A DNA stretch of 64,000 bases from Mycolicibacterium sp. HK-90 (GTDB taxonomy: Bacteria > Actinomycetota > Actinomycetes > Mycobacteriales > Mycobacteriaceae): assembly GCF_030486405.1 (NCBI RefSeq), contig NZ_CP129613.1:5208001-5272000 (forward strand). The letters run 5' to 3'. How positions within the stretch are numbered: position 1 is the first letter of the stretch; each line of letters begins with the position of its first letter. The notes beneath the pieces were generated by a model that was not told where the DNA came from, ran no database searches, and saw nothing but the letters and a program-made list of their open reading frames with translations. Made by a program: the position numbers and the translations under genes. Shown piece after piece: positions 52,175 to 61,405 of the stretch.

Positions 52175-52990
52175 ATGCCCAAGGACTTCCGCTTCGGCGT
52201 CAGCCTGCGCACCGCCGAATCCCTATCTCAGGTTGCCGACGCGGCGCGCCGCGCCGAAGACCTCGGATTCGACGTGCTCAACGTGCCCGACCATCTCGGC
52301 GCCCCCGCACCGTTCCCGACGCTCACCGCGATCGCCACGGCGACCAGCACTCTGCGGGTCGGGACGTTCGTGCTGAACGCCTGCTTCTACAAGCCCGCCC
52401 TGCTGGCCCGCGACGCCACCGCGCTGCGAGATCTGTCCGGGGGCCGGTTCGACCTGGGCCTCGGCGCCGGCTACGTCCGGGAGGAGTTCGAAGCGGCCGA
52501 ACTGCCGTACCCCAGTGCCCGCGAACGCATCGACTACCTGCGCCACACCACCGAGCACCTGCGTGAGCATGCGCCCGACATCCCGATCCTCATCGCGGGC
52601 AATGGGGACCGGCTGCTGACGGTGGCCGCCCAGACCGCCGACATCGTGGGCCTCACCGGTGGCGACCACGTCACGGGTGACCCTCTGGCAGAACGCATTT
52701 CCTTCCTCCGCGACGCCGCCGGGGAACGATTCGACGATCTCGAGCTCAACATCGCCATCACCGCGATGCCCGCGCCCGGCAGTGAGATGCCCATTCTCAA
52801 CGTCCCACGCCACTTCCTGCCCGGCCTCAGCGACGAGGAGCTGCTGCGGCATCCCGGGGTGCTGTCGGGATCGGTCAGCGCGATCGCCGATCGCCTGCGC
52901 GGCCTGCGGGAGAAGTACGGGATCAGCTACATCATCGTGCAGATCGCCCACGCCGAAGCGTTCGGGAAGGTGATCGCCGAACTTCGGTAG
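52175..52990 (+). CDS. LLM-class F420-dependent-type oxidoreductase
   Basis: 271 aa, luciferase-like barrel. FRFGVSLRTAESLSQVADAA N-terminus, RFDLGLGAGYVREEFEAAEL, PILIAGNGDRLLTVAAQTAD and the ending RLRGLREKYGISYIIVQ are typical of the TIGR03621-like subgroup in mycobacteria. ATG 52175; a GTG at 52172 abuts it. Substrate unknown. Divergent from the YbdK-type gene. Confidence 0.88.
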   Translation: MPKDFRFGVSLRTAESLSQVADAARRAEDLGFDVLNVPDHLGAPAPFPTLTAIATATSTLRVGTFVLNACFYKPALLARDATALRDLSGGRFDLGLGAGYVREEFEAAELPYPSARERIDYLRHTTEHLREHAPDIPILIAGNGDRLLTVAAQTADIVGLTGGDHVTGDPLAERISFLRDAAGERFDDLELNIAITAMPAPGSEMPILNVPRHFLPGLSDEELLRHPGVLSGSVSAIADRLRGLREKYGISYIIVQIAHAEAFGKVIAELR

Positions 52991-53065
52991 CCGCATGGCC
53001 AGGCCCCGGTGTGGGTATCACTGACTCCACGCACACACGTCGGCGACGAGGATGAGGTGATCGCT

Positions 53066-53947
53066 ATGTCCGACGCAGACACCCTCAGCAAGGTGCCCAC
53101 CCCCGACCAGGCGGAGGACAACGCGTTCTTCCCGTCGCCCTATTCGTTGAGCCAGTACACCTCGGCCACGACCGACTTCACCGGCGTCGAACACGCCGGC
53201 GCCTACACCGAGGGCCGGTGGAAGGTGCTGATGATCGCCACCGAAGAGCGATATGTGTTGTGCCAGAACGGAAAGATGTTCTCCACCGGCAACCACCCGG
53301 TGGAGATGCTGCTGCCGTTGCACCACTTGATGCAGACCGGATTCGACGTCGATGTCGCGACCATCTCCGGGTACCCGGCCAAGCTGGAACTGTGGGCCAT
53401 GCCGGGCGAAGACCAGGCCGTGCTGTCGACCTACGAGGTCCTCAAGACCCGACTCAAGCAACCCCTCAAGCTGTCCAACGTGGTCGCCGATCTCAAGGCG
53501 GCGTCCGACTACCTCGCCGTCTTCATTCCCGGCGGCCACGGCGCTGTCGTCGGACTGCCGGGCAGCCACGAGGTCGGCCAGACCCTGAACTGGGCACTCG
53601 ACCATGGCAGGTTCATTATCACCCTGTGCCACGGTCCGGCGGCGCTGCTGGCCGCGGGGCTCGGCAAGTCGCAGTCGCCGCTGGCCGGGTACTCGGTGTG
53701 CGTGTTCCCCGACTCGCTCGACGAGGGCCCGAACATCGACATCGGGTACCTGCCGGGGCGCCTGCAATGGCTCGTCGCCGATCTGCTGGCGAAGCAAGGC
53801 CTCACCGTCGTCAACGACAAGATGGCGGGCACCGTGCACCAAGACCGTCGCCTGCTCACCGGTGACAGCCCCCTGGCCTCCGATGCGCTGGGAAAGCTGG
53901 CCGTCAACTGCCTGCTCGACGCGCTCGGGCGGGAGCATCAGGACTGA
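53066..53947 (+). CDS. hchA: Hsp31/HchA-type glyoxalase III/chaperone (DJ-1/PfpI family)
   Basis: 293 aa, the Hsp31 length. Catalytic triad residues Glu80 (TGNHPVE), Cys188 and His189 ([11 protein letters not shown]) match Hsp31 of E. coli, which converts methylglyoxal to lactate and protects proteins and nucleic acids from glycation. [13 protein letters not shown] is the family motif. ATG 53066, preceded by GAGGTGA. Alternate upstream start at 53009 would lack a ribosome site. Confidence 0.9.
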   Translation: MSDADTLSKVPTPDQAEDNAFFPSPYSLSQYTSATTDFTGVEHAGAYTEGRWKVLMIATEERYVLCQNGKMFSTGNHPVEMLLPLHHLMQTGFDVDVATISGYPAKLELWAMPGEDQAVLSTYEVLKTRLKQPLKLSNVVADLKAASDYLAVFIPGGHGAVVGLPGSHEVGQTLNWALDHGRFIITLCHGPAALLAAGLGKSQSPLAGYSVCVFPDSLDEGPNIDIGYLPGRLQWLVADLLAKQGLTVVNDKMAGTVHQDRRLLTGDSPLASDALGKLAVNCLLDALGREHQD

Positions 53948-53966
53948 CCGGCGCCTGACGGCTCGG

Positions 53967-54386
53967 TCACGGGAGTCGGCGTTTCAGCCGTGCGCTCCGC
54001 AGTATCTGCATCGCCATGTTGGTCGACGTGAGCATCGGGAAGACACCGAGAAACGTTCGCTCCGACGGCGTGTGCCCGTGCAGCTGTTCGAGGCTGCCGA
54101 AGACGTAGAAGCATCCGATGCAGAACAGGGTGGCCGGAACGGCCAGCGCCAAGACGCTGCCCCGGTCGGCGAGCACCTGCCGCGCGAGGGCCAGTTCGTC
54201 CTCGGTCAGTGCCTCCCGTTTACGGACCTTGCGCAGCGTGGCCGGCAGGACGCCGATGCCGAGTTTCGATGTGACGTGGGAGTGGCCCCTCATGCGCCTC
54301 GTGAACACGAACGCGACGACCGCGAACACCCAGATCAGCGCGAAGAAGGTGATCGACAAAATGCCGAAGAGAGTCGACGTCGTCAT
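53967..54386 (-). CDS. membrane protein co-transcribed with MmpL
   Basis: 139 residues, not recognised. Two clear membrane helices (TLFGILSITFFALIWVFAVV and VLALAVPATLFCIGCFYVFG) flank a basic loop (RRMRGHSHVTSKLGIG, RKVRKREALTEDE). It begins one base after the MmpL stop (TGACATG), so it is made with it. It may be an accessory subunit of the exporter; that is inference from position only. Confidence 0.7.
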   Translation of the reverse strand: MTTSTLFGILSITFFALIWVFAVVAFVFTRRMRGHSHVTSKLGIGVLPATLRKVRKREALTEDELALARQVLADRGSVLALAVPATLFCIGCFYVFGSLEQLHGHTPSERTFLGVFPMLTSTNMAMQILRSARLKRRLP

Positions 54387-54387
54387 G

Positions 54388-57228
54388 TCACACCTCCTGT
54401 CGCTGCGGTTGCCGCACCGGTTGGCGCTGCCGTAACGGCCGCTGCCGGATGAACGTCGGCCACCAGAACCACGGTCCGAGGAAGCGCAACAGACACGGCA
54501 CGACGAACGAGCGCACGATCAACGTGTCGAGCAGCAGACCGATGCACACCGTCGAACCGACCTGGCCGATGGTGCGCAGATCGCTGACCAACATCGCCAG
54601 CATCGTGAACGCGAACACCAGGCCCGCAGACGTCACCACACCGCCGGTGCTGCCCAGCGCCCGGATCAGTCCGGTGTTCAACCCGGCGCCCGACTCCTCC
54701 TTCACCCGGGAGATCAACAGCAAGTTGTAGTCCGAGCCGACCGCGACCAGGATGATGAAGGTCAGCGGCAGCACCAGCCAGTGCAGGTGCAGGCCGATGA
54801 GGTGCTGCCACACCAGGATTGACAGCCCGAACGCTCCCGCGTAGGAGAATGCCACCGTGCCGGGGATGACCATGGCAGCGACCAGGCTCCGAGTCAGGTA
54901 CAGCATGATCAAGAAGATCAACACGAATGCGGCGATCGCCACGATCAGTAGATCGGACGCGGCATAGGCCTTGATGTCCTTGTTGTTCGAGCCCGCGCCA
55001 CCGATGTAGATCTTGGAGCCGGCCAACGAGGTCTCCTTGAGCGCAGCTTTGATCGCGTCTGGGAACTGTTCGACGTGGTCGATTCCCTCCGGCCCCATCG
55101 CGTTGCCCTCGTGGGTGACGATGAACCGGGCGGCCTTGCCATCCGGCGACATCATCAACTGCATGCCGGTCTTGACGTCCTCGTTGTCGAAGGCCTCCCT
55201 GGGGATGTAGAAGAAGTCGTCGCTGCGGGATTGGTCGAAGTCGTTACCGACGTTGATCAGGTCGTAGTACGTCTGGTCGGTCTGGGTGGTCTGCAGGTGG
55301 GACGGCCCGTAGTTGTTGGTGATGACACCCAGCAGCGACTGACTGTCGGCCATCATCCGCTCCAACTGCGAGATCAGCTGCGGCAGCAACTGATCGATGG
55401 CCTCGAACGATGTGACGGCATCGGCGATCTGCGCATCCAGGCTGTCGATCCCGTCGAGTGAGTCGAACAGTGATCGCATCGCCCAACAGGCTGGGATGTC
55501 GAAACAGTGCGGCTCCCAATAGAAGTAGTTCTTCAACGGCCGCAGGAAGTCGTCGAGATTGGAAATTCCGGCGTTCATGTCATCGGTGACCTGTTTGAGG
55601 TTCTCAAGCGTGAGCACCGTCGAATGCAGTTCGTCGGCCATCTGCTGGGTCAGCCCGATCACCTTCTGCAGCACCTCGACTGAACGCGCCTGGATCTCGG
55701 CCTGCTTGTCGGTGTTCTCGTTCTGCTGCTCGTTGAACGGCAACTGCTGGCCGCTGCCACTGCCCTGGGTGGTGAACAGGTAGGGAATCGTGGCGTGCTC
55801 CAGCGGCCGGCCCAGCGGTCTGGTGATGCTCTGCACCATGGCGACACCGGGAAGCCGGATGAGACTCTTGGCCACCCGGTCCAGAGAGATGAAGTCGGCC
55901 GAGTTGCGCATGTCGTGGTCACTCTCCACCATCAGCATCTCGCTGAACAGTTTGCTTTGCGAGAAGTGCCGATCCGAAGCCTCGAAACCGAGATTGGCTG
56001 GGCCGTCGGAAGGTTGGTAGGCACGGTCGTCATAGCTGACCCGGTACGTGGGGACGAACACCGCTCCGATCATCACGACCGCCACACTCGCGGCGAAGAC
56101 CGGTTTGGGCCACCGCACCACGCTCGTGGCGATTCGCCGGTACAGGTGCCCCTTGGTCATTCGCTTCGGGTCGAACAGCCCGAAGAGGCTGCCCAGCGTG
56201 AGGATCGCCGGCGCCAGCGTCAGAGCCGCGGCGATGGTGAACACCATGCTGATGGCCACGGCGGGGCCCATGGTGTGGAAGTAGTCCAGCCGGGCTAGGC
56301 TCAGGCAATAGCACGCGCCTGCGATCGTCAGCCCGGAACCGATGATGATCGGGGCGACGCTGCGATAGGCGGTGTAGTACGCATCTTCGCGGCTCTCCCC
56401 GTCCTGCCTGGCCTCCTGATAGCGCCCCAGCAGAAAGATGCCGTAGTCGGTGCCGGCCCCCAGCGTCAGCGCCACCACGATGTTCACCGCGAACGACGAC
56501 AGCGGGATGACACCGAAGTGCCCGAGCGTGGCGATGACGCCTTTTGCGACAAGCATTTCGATCAGGACACTGACGAGCGGAACCAGCAGATTGGGTACCG
56601 ACCGGTAGACCACCAGCAGCATGATGACAATGAGGATGATGGTCAGGATCGTGATGTTGTTGAGGCTGGAGTTGGCGATCGTCAGTGTGTCCGCCGCCAG
56701 CGGCGCCGCCCCGCTGACGTAGACCGTGAGCCCCGGTGGCGGGGTGTTGTGGGCGATGATGTCGCGCACGGCGTTGACGGAGTCGTTCGCCTGGAGCTGC
56801 CCGATGTTTCCGGCGAGCCGCAACAACACGAAAGTCGCCTTGCCGTCGACGCTTTGGGCACCGGCTGCGGTGATCGGCTTGCCCCACAGATCCATCACGT
56901 ATTGCACGTGCTCGGGATCCTGCTTGAGCCGGTTCATCAGGTCGTCGTAGTAGCGGTGGTCGCCGTCGTCGAGCGGCCGGTCAGCTTCGAACACCAGCAT
57001 GGTCAAGCTGGTGGACGTGGACTCCTGGAACTTGTCCCCGATGCGCAGCATCGCAACCTGGGACGGGGCGTAGCTCGGGATCATCGAGCCGGCGAGTTCC
57101 TCGGCGACCCGTTCAACCTGTGGGATGAACGTGTTCGTGGTGACCGCCAGCAGCGCCCAGAACACGATGATCGGCACGGCCAGGACTCGCACGGACCGCG
57201 CGAAAAAGGGCCGGTTCGCCCGATGCAT
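54388..57228 (-). CDS. MmpL-family RND exporter
   Basis: 946-residue transporter with twelve helices in two halves, each with a large external domain. The proton-relay Asp-Tyr pairs are seen in GAGTDYGIFLLGRY (helix 4) and VAVGSDYNLLLISR (helix 10). N-terminus FFARSVRVLAVPIIVFWALL. ATG 57228 or the GTG at 57234 that overlaps the MmpS stop. MmpL proteins export lipids, siderophores or drugs; which class this belongs to cannot be told. It overlaps MmpS and precedes the small membrane gene. Confidence 0.94.
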   Translation of the reverse strand: MHRANRPFFARSVRVLAVPIIVFWALLAVTTNTFIPQVERVAEELAGSMIPSYAPSQVAMLRIGDKFQESTSTSLTMLVFEADRPLDDGDHRYYDDLMNRLKQDPEHVQYVMDLWGKPITAAGAQSVDGKATFVLLRLAGNIGQLQANDSVNAVRDIIAHNTPPPGLTVYVSGAAPLAADTLTIANSSLNNITILTIILIVIMLLVVYRSVPNLLVPLVSVLIEMLVAKGVIATLGHFGVIPLSSFAVNIVVALTLGAGTDYGIFLLGRYQEARQDGESREDAYYTAYRSVAPIIIGSGLTIAGACYCLSLARLDYFHTMGPAVAISMVFTIAAALTLAPAILTLGSLFGLFDPKRMTKGHLYRRIATSVVRWPKPVFAASVAVVMIGAVFVPTYRVSYDDRAYQPSDGPANLGFEASDRHFSQSKLFSEMLMVESDHDMRNSADFISLDRVAKSLIRLPGVAMVQSITRPLGRPLEHATIPYLFTTQGSGSGQQLPFNEQQNENTDKQAEIQARSVEVLQKVIGLTQQMADELHSTVLTLENLKQVTDDMNAGISNLDDFLRPLKNYFYWEPHCFDIPACWAMRSLFDSLDGIDSLDAQIADAVTSFEAIDQLLPQLISQLERMMADSQSLLGVITNNYGPSHLQTTQTDQTYYDLINVGNDFDQSRSDDFFYIPREAFDNEDVKTGMQLMMSPDGKAARFIVTHEGNAMGPEGIDHVEQFPDAIKAALKETSLAGSKIYIGGAGSNNKDIKAYAASDLLIVAIAAFVLIFLIMLYLTRSLVAAMVIPGTVAFSYAGAFGLSILVWQHLIGLHLHWLVLPLTFIILVAVGSDYNLLLISRVKEESGAGLNTGLIRALGSTGGVVTSAGLVFAFTMLAMLVSDLRTIGQVGSTVCIGLLLDTLIVRSFVVPCLLRFLGPWFWWPTFIRQRPLRQRQPVRQPQRQEV

Positions 57229-57230
57229 GC

Positions 57231-57725
57231 TCACGCCGACTTCACCCGGCAGGTCACGTCGGCTTCGGCATGGGTGGACGATTGTTCGTCGCGCACAACG
57301 CCGTTGACCAACATTCGGCACCCAACTTCGCCCCCGTTGACCTGCGCCGACAGGCTGCCGGACACGACGGTCAGCGTGCTCGTCTCGGTGTGTGTCCACG
57401 GCAGTTCGGTGAGATCCACCTTGTGCGGATGCCCGTCGATGTCGACGTAGCTCACGATCCCGCCGTTGCCGATCGTCCCGAACAGCTCATAGGTGAGCTG
57501 TTTGGGGGTGAACTGCTCGGGCGCCTGCGCGGCGAGGACCGATGGCACCGGTCCCGGCTCCGACATCTGGTGCACCTTCCAAACCCCGAGCCCGCCAACG
57601 CCGAGGGCAACGACGGTGACCAACGGAAGCCATCCCTTCTCCAGGACGGTCACGCTCCGCGGTCTACTGCCGACTCGGTGGAGTTCTCGATCGCCACGCC
57701 CGCTCGCGGGTTGCTCGCCGATCAT
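57231..57725 (-). CDS. MmpS-family accessory protein
   Basis: 164 residues. One N-terminal helix (WLPLVTVVALGVGGLGVW) anchors an external beta-sandwich with the family pattern YELFGTIGNGGIVSYVDIDG, LPWTHTETS and CRMLVNGVVRDEQSS, ending DVTCRV. ATG 57725 was chosen; residues upstream in the frame run into the promoter region. Works with the MmpL as its adaptor. Confidence 0.93.
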   Translation of the reverse strand: MIGEQPASGRGDRELHRVGSRPRSVTVLEKGWLPLVTVVALGVGGLGVWKVHQMSEPGPVPSVLAAQAPEQFTPKQLTYELFGTIGNGGIVSYVDIDGHPHKVDLTELPWTHTETSTLTVVSGSLSAQVNGGEVGCRMLVNGVVRDEQSSTHAEADVTCRVKSA

Positions 57726-57730
57726 GACCG

Positions 57731-57761
57731 GAATATATATCGCATACAGGAAGCAATATTC
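57731..57761. promoter_or_regulatory. AT-rich inverted repeat at the mmpS promoter
   Basis: GAATAT 57731-57736 and ATATTC 57756-57761 are an inverted repeat just upstream of the mmpS ATG. It lies in an AT-rich patch (GAATATATATCGCATAC) unlike the surrounding DNA and is a candidate site for the divergent MarR regulator. Confidence 0.4.
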
Positions 57762-57851
57762 AAGACGCCCAGCCTGCATGGACTTCCATTCACAGCAGTT
57801 TGACAGGCTGTTTGGGGCACGTTGACGACACTTCGGGCCATCATCAGTCCA

Positions 57852-57879
57852 TATTTACTTCCCTCTAGTGATATAAATA
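57852..57879. promoter_or_regulatory. AT-rich inverted repeat at the marR promoter
   Basis: TATTTA 57852-57857 and TAAATA 57874-57879 form an inverted repeat just before the marR GTG start; TATAAAT within the right arm could be a -10 element. A repressor bound here would control its own gene. Confidence 0.4.
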
Positions 57880-57883
57880 GGCG

Positions 57884-58354
57884 GTGACCAGCACACCCAC
57901 CGACAGCAGTGTGGAAGCGGTTTCCGCGATGCTCGTGGCGAGCGCCGACCTGATGTGGCGCCATCTCGCCGACCGCAAGGGGCTGAGCGCGAGCGCGACG
58001 CTGGTTTTGGTCCGTCTCAACCGGGAGGGCCCGATGCGGGTCACCGCACTGGCCGAGGCAGAGGGGGCGAGCCAGTCGGGCATGACGCAGCTGGTCCAAC
58101 GCCTCGAAAGCCAAGGGCTGCTCGAACGTTGCAGCGATCCCGACGACGGCCGGGCGTGCCTGGTCAAGGTGAGCGAGGGCGGCCACAGGTTGTGGGAGGA
58201 GCGCGCCGCGGTTCGCAAGGAACGCATCGCTGCCCTGTTGGCCGGGTTGTCGGAGGAAGACCAGACAACGCTGTGGCTGGCCGCCCGAGTCTCGGCCCGG
58301 CTGGTTGACCAGATGCGTGAGAACGCCGACACCGCCGATGCCACCAACGACTAG
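57884..58354 (+). CDS. MarR-family transcriptional regulator, divergent from mmpS-mmpL
   Basis: 156 aa from GTG 57884. The winged helix is LSASATLVLVRLNREGPMRV, ALAEAEGASQSGMTQLVQRL and SDPDDGRACLVKVSEGG, all typical of MarR repressors. It is divergent from the exporter genes, the usual layout for a ligand-relieved repressor of its neighbours. It is not similar by eye to Rv0678, the regulator of mmpS5-mmpL5. Confidence 0.92.
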   Translation: MTSTPTDSSVEAVSAMLVASADLMWRHLADRKGLSASATLVLVRLNREGPMRVTALAEAEGASQSGMTQLVQRLESQGLLERCSDPDDGRACLVKVSEGGHRLWEERAAVRKERIAALLAGLSEEDQTTLWLAARVSARLVDQMRENADTADATND

Positions 58355-58479
58355 GGTGATGCCGAAGACCTTCACAGGTCGACAATCACACCGACCACCA
58401 TCGCTGCGGACCCCGGAAACCGCGTAGTCCCCCTCCGCACCGGTGCACCGTTGACGCCGATCCTCAGGAGGCGAAGCCA

Positions 58480-58947
58480 ATGGCCATGGAAGGCTCGGTA
58501 ACCGTGCGGATGGCCGCGCCGGCCGACCGCATCTGGGACCTCATCTCCGATGTCCGCAACACCGGGAAATTCTCGCCCGAGGTGATGGAAGCCGAGTGGC
58601 TCGGCGACGCCACCGGACCGGCACTGGGCGCCCGGTTCCGCGGCCACGTGAAGCGCAACGAGATCGGGCCCGTCTATTGGACGACGTGCGAGGTCACCGC
58701 CTGCGAGCCCGGGCGGGAGTTCGGCTTCGCTGTGCTCGTCGGCGACCGGCCGGTCAACAATTGGCACTACCGGTTGGAGCCGGCCGGCACCGAGACCGAC
58801 GTGACCGAATCGTTCCGGATGACCCCCGGGGCGTTCACCACGGTGTTCTCCGTCCTCGGCGGCCAGCTCCGCACCCGGCGCAACATCCGTGACATGCGCA
58901 AGACGCTCGAACGGATCAAGGCCGTCGTGGAGACCGGCGAGCAATAG
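58480..58947 (+). CDS. SRPBCC (START-like) family protein
   Basis: 155 residues forming the helix-grip fold: VRMAAPADRIWDLISDVRNT, GARFRGHVKRNEIG and VTESFRMTPGAFTTVFSVLG. Preceded by AGGAGG. Such proteins bind hydrophobic ligands such as lipids or polyketides; the ligand is unknown. Confidence 0.87.
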   Translation: MAMEGSVTVRMAAPADRIWDLISDVRNTGKFSPEVMEAEWLGDATGPALGARFRGHVKRNEIGPVYWTTCEVTACEPGREFGFAVLVGDRPVNNWHYRLEPAGTETDVTESFRMTPGAFTTVFSVLGGQLRTRRNIRDMRKTLERIKAVVETGEQ

Positions 58948-59122
58948 CAGTCGGCGAGTTCACTGCCGGGGCACCGGCCCCTGGTGTCACCGTATGACAT
59001 TTAGTTATGCTTAATATTGCTTAGGCATACATATCGGGTCGCTCATGGGCGCCTGAACATCTGGAAATCACGGGGTCGGGAGTGATGTGACCAGGTCACT
59101 GGTCATCATCAAGGAGGTCGGC

Positions 59123-61216
59123 ATGACTGCACTCGTCCCCCCACCCGTCGACTTGAGGTCCCTGCAGCCGGCCGAGCCGCTGCCGCGGCGACGCCGGCTC
59201 ATTCCCCGGTCACGCCGAGGCAAGGCGGCCGTCGCCGGTGGACTGGTCGTGCTGCTCGTCGCCGGGTTCCTCGGCGCGACGTACACAACCTCGCCGGGAG
59301 GCACCTTGTGGGGCGTCCACAAGGCGATCTTCCCCGACCACTCGCAAGAGGTTGCCCTGGCCGCAGTCGTCGACGACTTGAAGACGGCACAGGACATCCT
59401 CGGGAGCGGACAGCAGCCCACACCGGACCAGCTGACCGATGCACGTACCGCCCTCAACAAGGCCAAGCAGGGCTTGGACTACGTGTCTCCGTCACCTCAG
59501 CGCACCAGCCTGCAGAACCTGTATCTGCAACTGACACAACAACTTCTGCAGTACACGCCCGATTCGGTACAACGACTGGCTGCGTTGCCCGCACCACCAG
59601 CTACGACACCACAGGTGCCTGACGCGGCGCTGACGAGCGGGTCTGCGCCGACGTGGGGGTACCCGGGCACGGCTGGGGATGACTTCATCCCACCGCCACC
59701 CGGTGTTCCCCTCGCCCCGGCGGCAGACTGGCCCCAGCCGGTCGATCCTCCGTTGACCCCGAACCTCGGATACCTGGGTTATTACGACCCGTCCTGGGGC
59801 CAGCTCTACGGCTACAACTCCTATGACTGGTACAACTACGATCTCGGCGGCTACAACCGGTACGGCTTCGATTTCTTAGGGTTTGACCGGTGGGGCTACG
59901 ACCGCTGGGGTTACGACCGGTGGGGCTATGACCGCTGGGGATACAACTGGGCCGGGTACAACTGGGCCGGGTACGACCGCCACGGTTGGGACCGCAACGG
60001 CTGGAACGAATGGGGCCAGCGCCGCGACCACCCGGGTGACCCGCGTAGGCGGGACTGGTACGACCGCCACCACCCGTACCGGCTGTACTTCCAGTGGAAG
60101 TTCCACGTCCACAATCCGGTGTACCGCCGCGCGCAGTGGAATCGGGCCCACGGGTTCAACCCGGATCGGTACCGGGACTGGAACCGGAACCGGGATTGGC
60201 ACAACCCGCGCAACCGCGACTGGGCACCGGCGGTGACGGTGGGCACGACCGTCAACATTCACCTCTCATCCCCGGTGGTGAACCTGAATGCCTCACTGTC
60301 ACAGTTCATCTCCAATGACAAGGCGACGGCTGCCTCTGGGCCGCTCATGAAGAACCTCGCGGACAAATCCACCCGTGACTTCACCAAGGAACTCTCCCCG
60401 CGGCATTTCACCCTCACCGGGCCGGCGCTGGAGTCGGCGCTGCGCAAGCAATCCGAACCAGTTACCACAAACCACGAGACACCAGTTGCACCACCGGCAT
60501 TGACGGCACCTGTGCCGGCTGCTCCGCCGTCGAAGGTGTCACCCGAGTTCAACGCACCCAAACTTGAGCCGGTGCCCGCCTACACACCGCCGACGACCGA
60601 CGAACCGCGGGAGAAGCGGGAGTCCAGGCTGGACGATGTTGCGCCCGGAACGGACTCCAATCCGCCCTCTGGCGAGACCGCAGTCCCGCCGAATGCAGGC
60701 AACCCCGACCATGGCGGGGTTCCGCCGTCCGAACCGAGGCGGCCGACAGCTGATACGCCTGCGGAGGCACCGCCGTCGGCACCGAGAACAGCGAATCCAC
60801 GCAGCCCTGAGGTCACGCCTCCCCGTGAGGACTCGGGACCTCAGCCGGACAAGCCCGTTCGTGAGGCCCCCGCACCGGAACCACCCGCGCAGGAGCCGCC
60901 GGCCAGCGACGAGCCACCCCGGCAGCACAGCGAACCGGCGGCACCTGCCCAGGCACCTGCTCCTGAGGCCCCGGCCCGGCGGGCCCCGCGGCAAGAGCCG
61001 CCCGCCCGGCAGGAACCACAACCCTCGTACCAGGCGCCGGTCCAACAAGCGCCGGTCCGAGAGGCGCCACCCTCATGGGAGGCGCCCGTTCGGCAGAAGC
61101 CCGAGCGGCAGGCACCGCCCGCACGCGAAGCTCCGCGGTCCGATCCGGGCCCACGTCAGGCGCCCGAACAGCCAAGGACAAAGGGACCCAAGTGTTCAAC
61201 ATTTCCGATGTGTTGA
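59123..61216 (+). CDS. membrane-anchored protein with aromatic pentapeptide repeats and proline-rich tail
   Basis: 697 residues; AAGGAGG (59111-59117) five bases before ATG 59123. Cytoplasmic residues 1-33 are basic; 34-54 form one membrane helix (GKAAVAGGLVVLLVAGFLGA). Residues 57-150 (SPGGTLWGVHKAIFPDHSQE, LKTAQDILGSGQQP) resemble the external helical domain of mycobacterial anti-sigma-D type proteins. Residues 254-298 are nine tandem pentapeptides, mostly YDRWG. A Trp/Arg/His-rich segment follows, then about 230 residues rich in Pro, Ala and Glu, ending in CSTFPMC. No known full-length relative is recognised; a cell-wall-spanning role is inference. Confidence 0.78.
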   Translation: MTALVPPPVDLRSLQPAEPLPRRRRLIPRSRRGKAAVAGGLVVLLVAGFLGATYTTSPGGTLWGVHKAIFPDHSQEVALAAVVDDLKTAQDILGSGQQPTPDQLTDARTALNKAKQGLDYVSPSPQRTSLQNLYLQLTQQLLQYTPDSVQRLAALPAPPATTPQVPDAALTSGSAPTWGYPGTAGDDFIPPPPGVPLAPAADWPQPVDPPLTPNLGYLGYYDPSWGQLYGYNSYDWYNYDLGGYNRYGFDFLGFDRWGYDRWGYDRWGYDRWGYNWAGYNWAGYDRHGWDRNGWNEWGQRRDHPGDPRRRDWYDRHHPYRLYFQWKFHVHNPVYRRAQWNRAHGFNPDRYRDWNRNRDWHNPRNRDWAPAVTVGTTVNIHLSSPVVNLNASLSQFISNDKATAASGPLMKNLADKSTRDFTKELSPRHFTLTGPALESALRKQSEPVTTNHETPVAPPALTAPVPAAPPSKVSPEFNAPKLEPVPAYTPPTTDEPREKRESRLDDVAPGTDSNPPSGETAVPPNAGNPDHGGVPPSEPRRPTADTPAEAPPSAPRTANPRSPEVTPPREDSGPQPDKPVREAPAPEPPAQEPPASDEPPRQHSEPAAPAQAPAPEAPARRAPRQEPPARQEPQPSYQAPVQQAPVREAPPSWEAPVRQKPERQAPPAREAPRSDPGPRQAPEQPRTKGPKCSTFPMC
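59882..60016 (+). repeat. nine tandem 15-bp units coding aromatic pentapeptides
   Basis: Each unit codes (Y/F/W)-(D/N)-(R/W/E)-x-G. The first four are YDRWG (first as FDRWG), then two YNWAG, then YDRHG, WDRNG and WNEWG. Synonymous codon differences between units show the array is old rather than a recent slippage product, with a more uniform core at the start. Confidence 0.85.
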
Positions 61217-61332
61217 GCACGGGCGTCCGATGAGGACCGCCTCTGGGTGGCCCCGAGTCCACGGATTCACCGTTCGCCAACTAGCATGAATCGTCCCTGT
61301 GGGTTTTCGACGCCTGTTTCGACAGGTCCATC

Positions 61333-61405
61333 GCCCCCGTAGCTCAGGGGATAGAGCACGGCTCTCCTAAAGCCGGTGTCGCAGGTTCGAATCCTGCCGG
61401 GGGCA
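61333..61405 (+). tRNA. tRNA-Arg (anticodon CCU)
   Basis: A 73-nt cloverleaf. The acceptor arms GCCCCCG and CGGGGGC pair perfectly; the D-loop contains AGCTCAGGGGATAGAGC, the anticodon loop is CTCCTAA (anticodon CCT) on a CGGCT/AGCCG stem, and the T-arm is GCAGGTTCGAATCCTGC. CCA is not encoded. It reads AGG codons. A tRNA-Arg(CCU) 3' end is a common integration site, and accessory genes follow. Confidence 0.96.

Noticed and set aside
57884..58354. Rv0678 orthologue controlling a bedaquiline-type MmpS5-MmpL5 pump
   Set aside because: The regulator is a MarR protein but shows no visible sequence likeness to Rv0678, so the drug-efflux identity is not supported.
59876..60262. Minus-strand Val/Pro-rich ORF opposite the pentapeptide repeats
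   Set aside because: Its VVP/IPV repeats are the complement of the 15-bp units; the + strand frame has a strong ribosome site and continuous domains.
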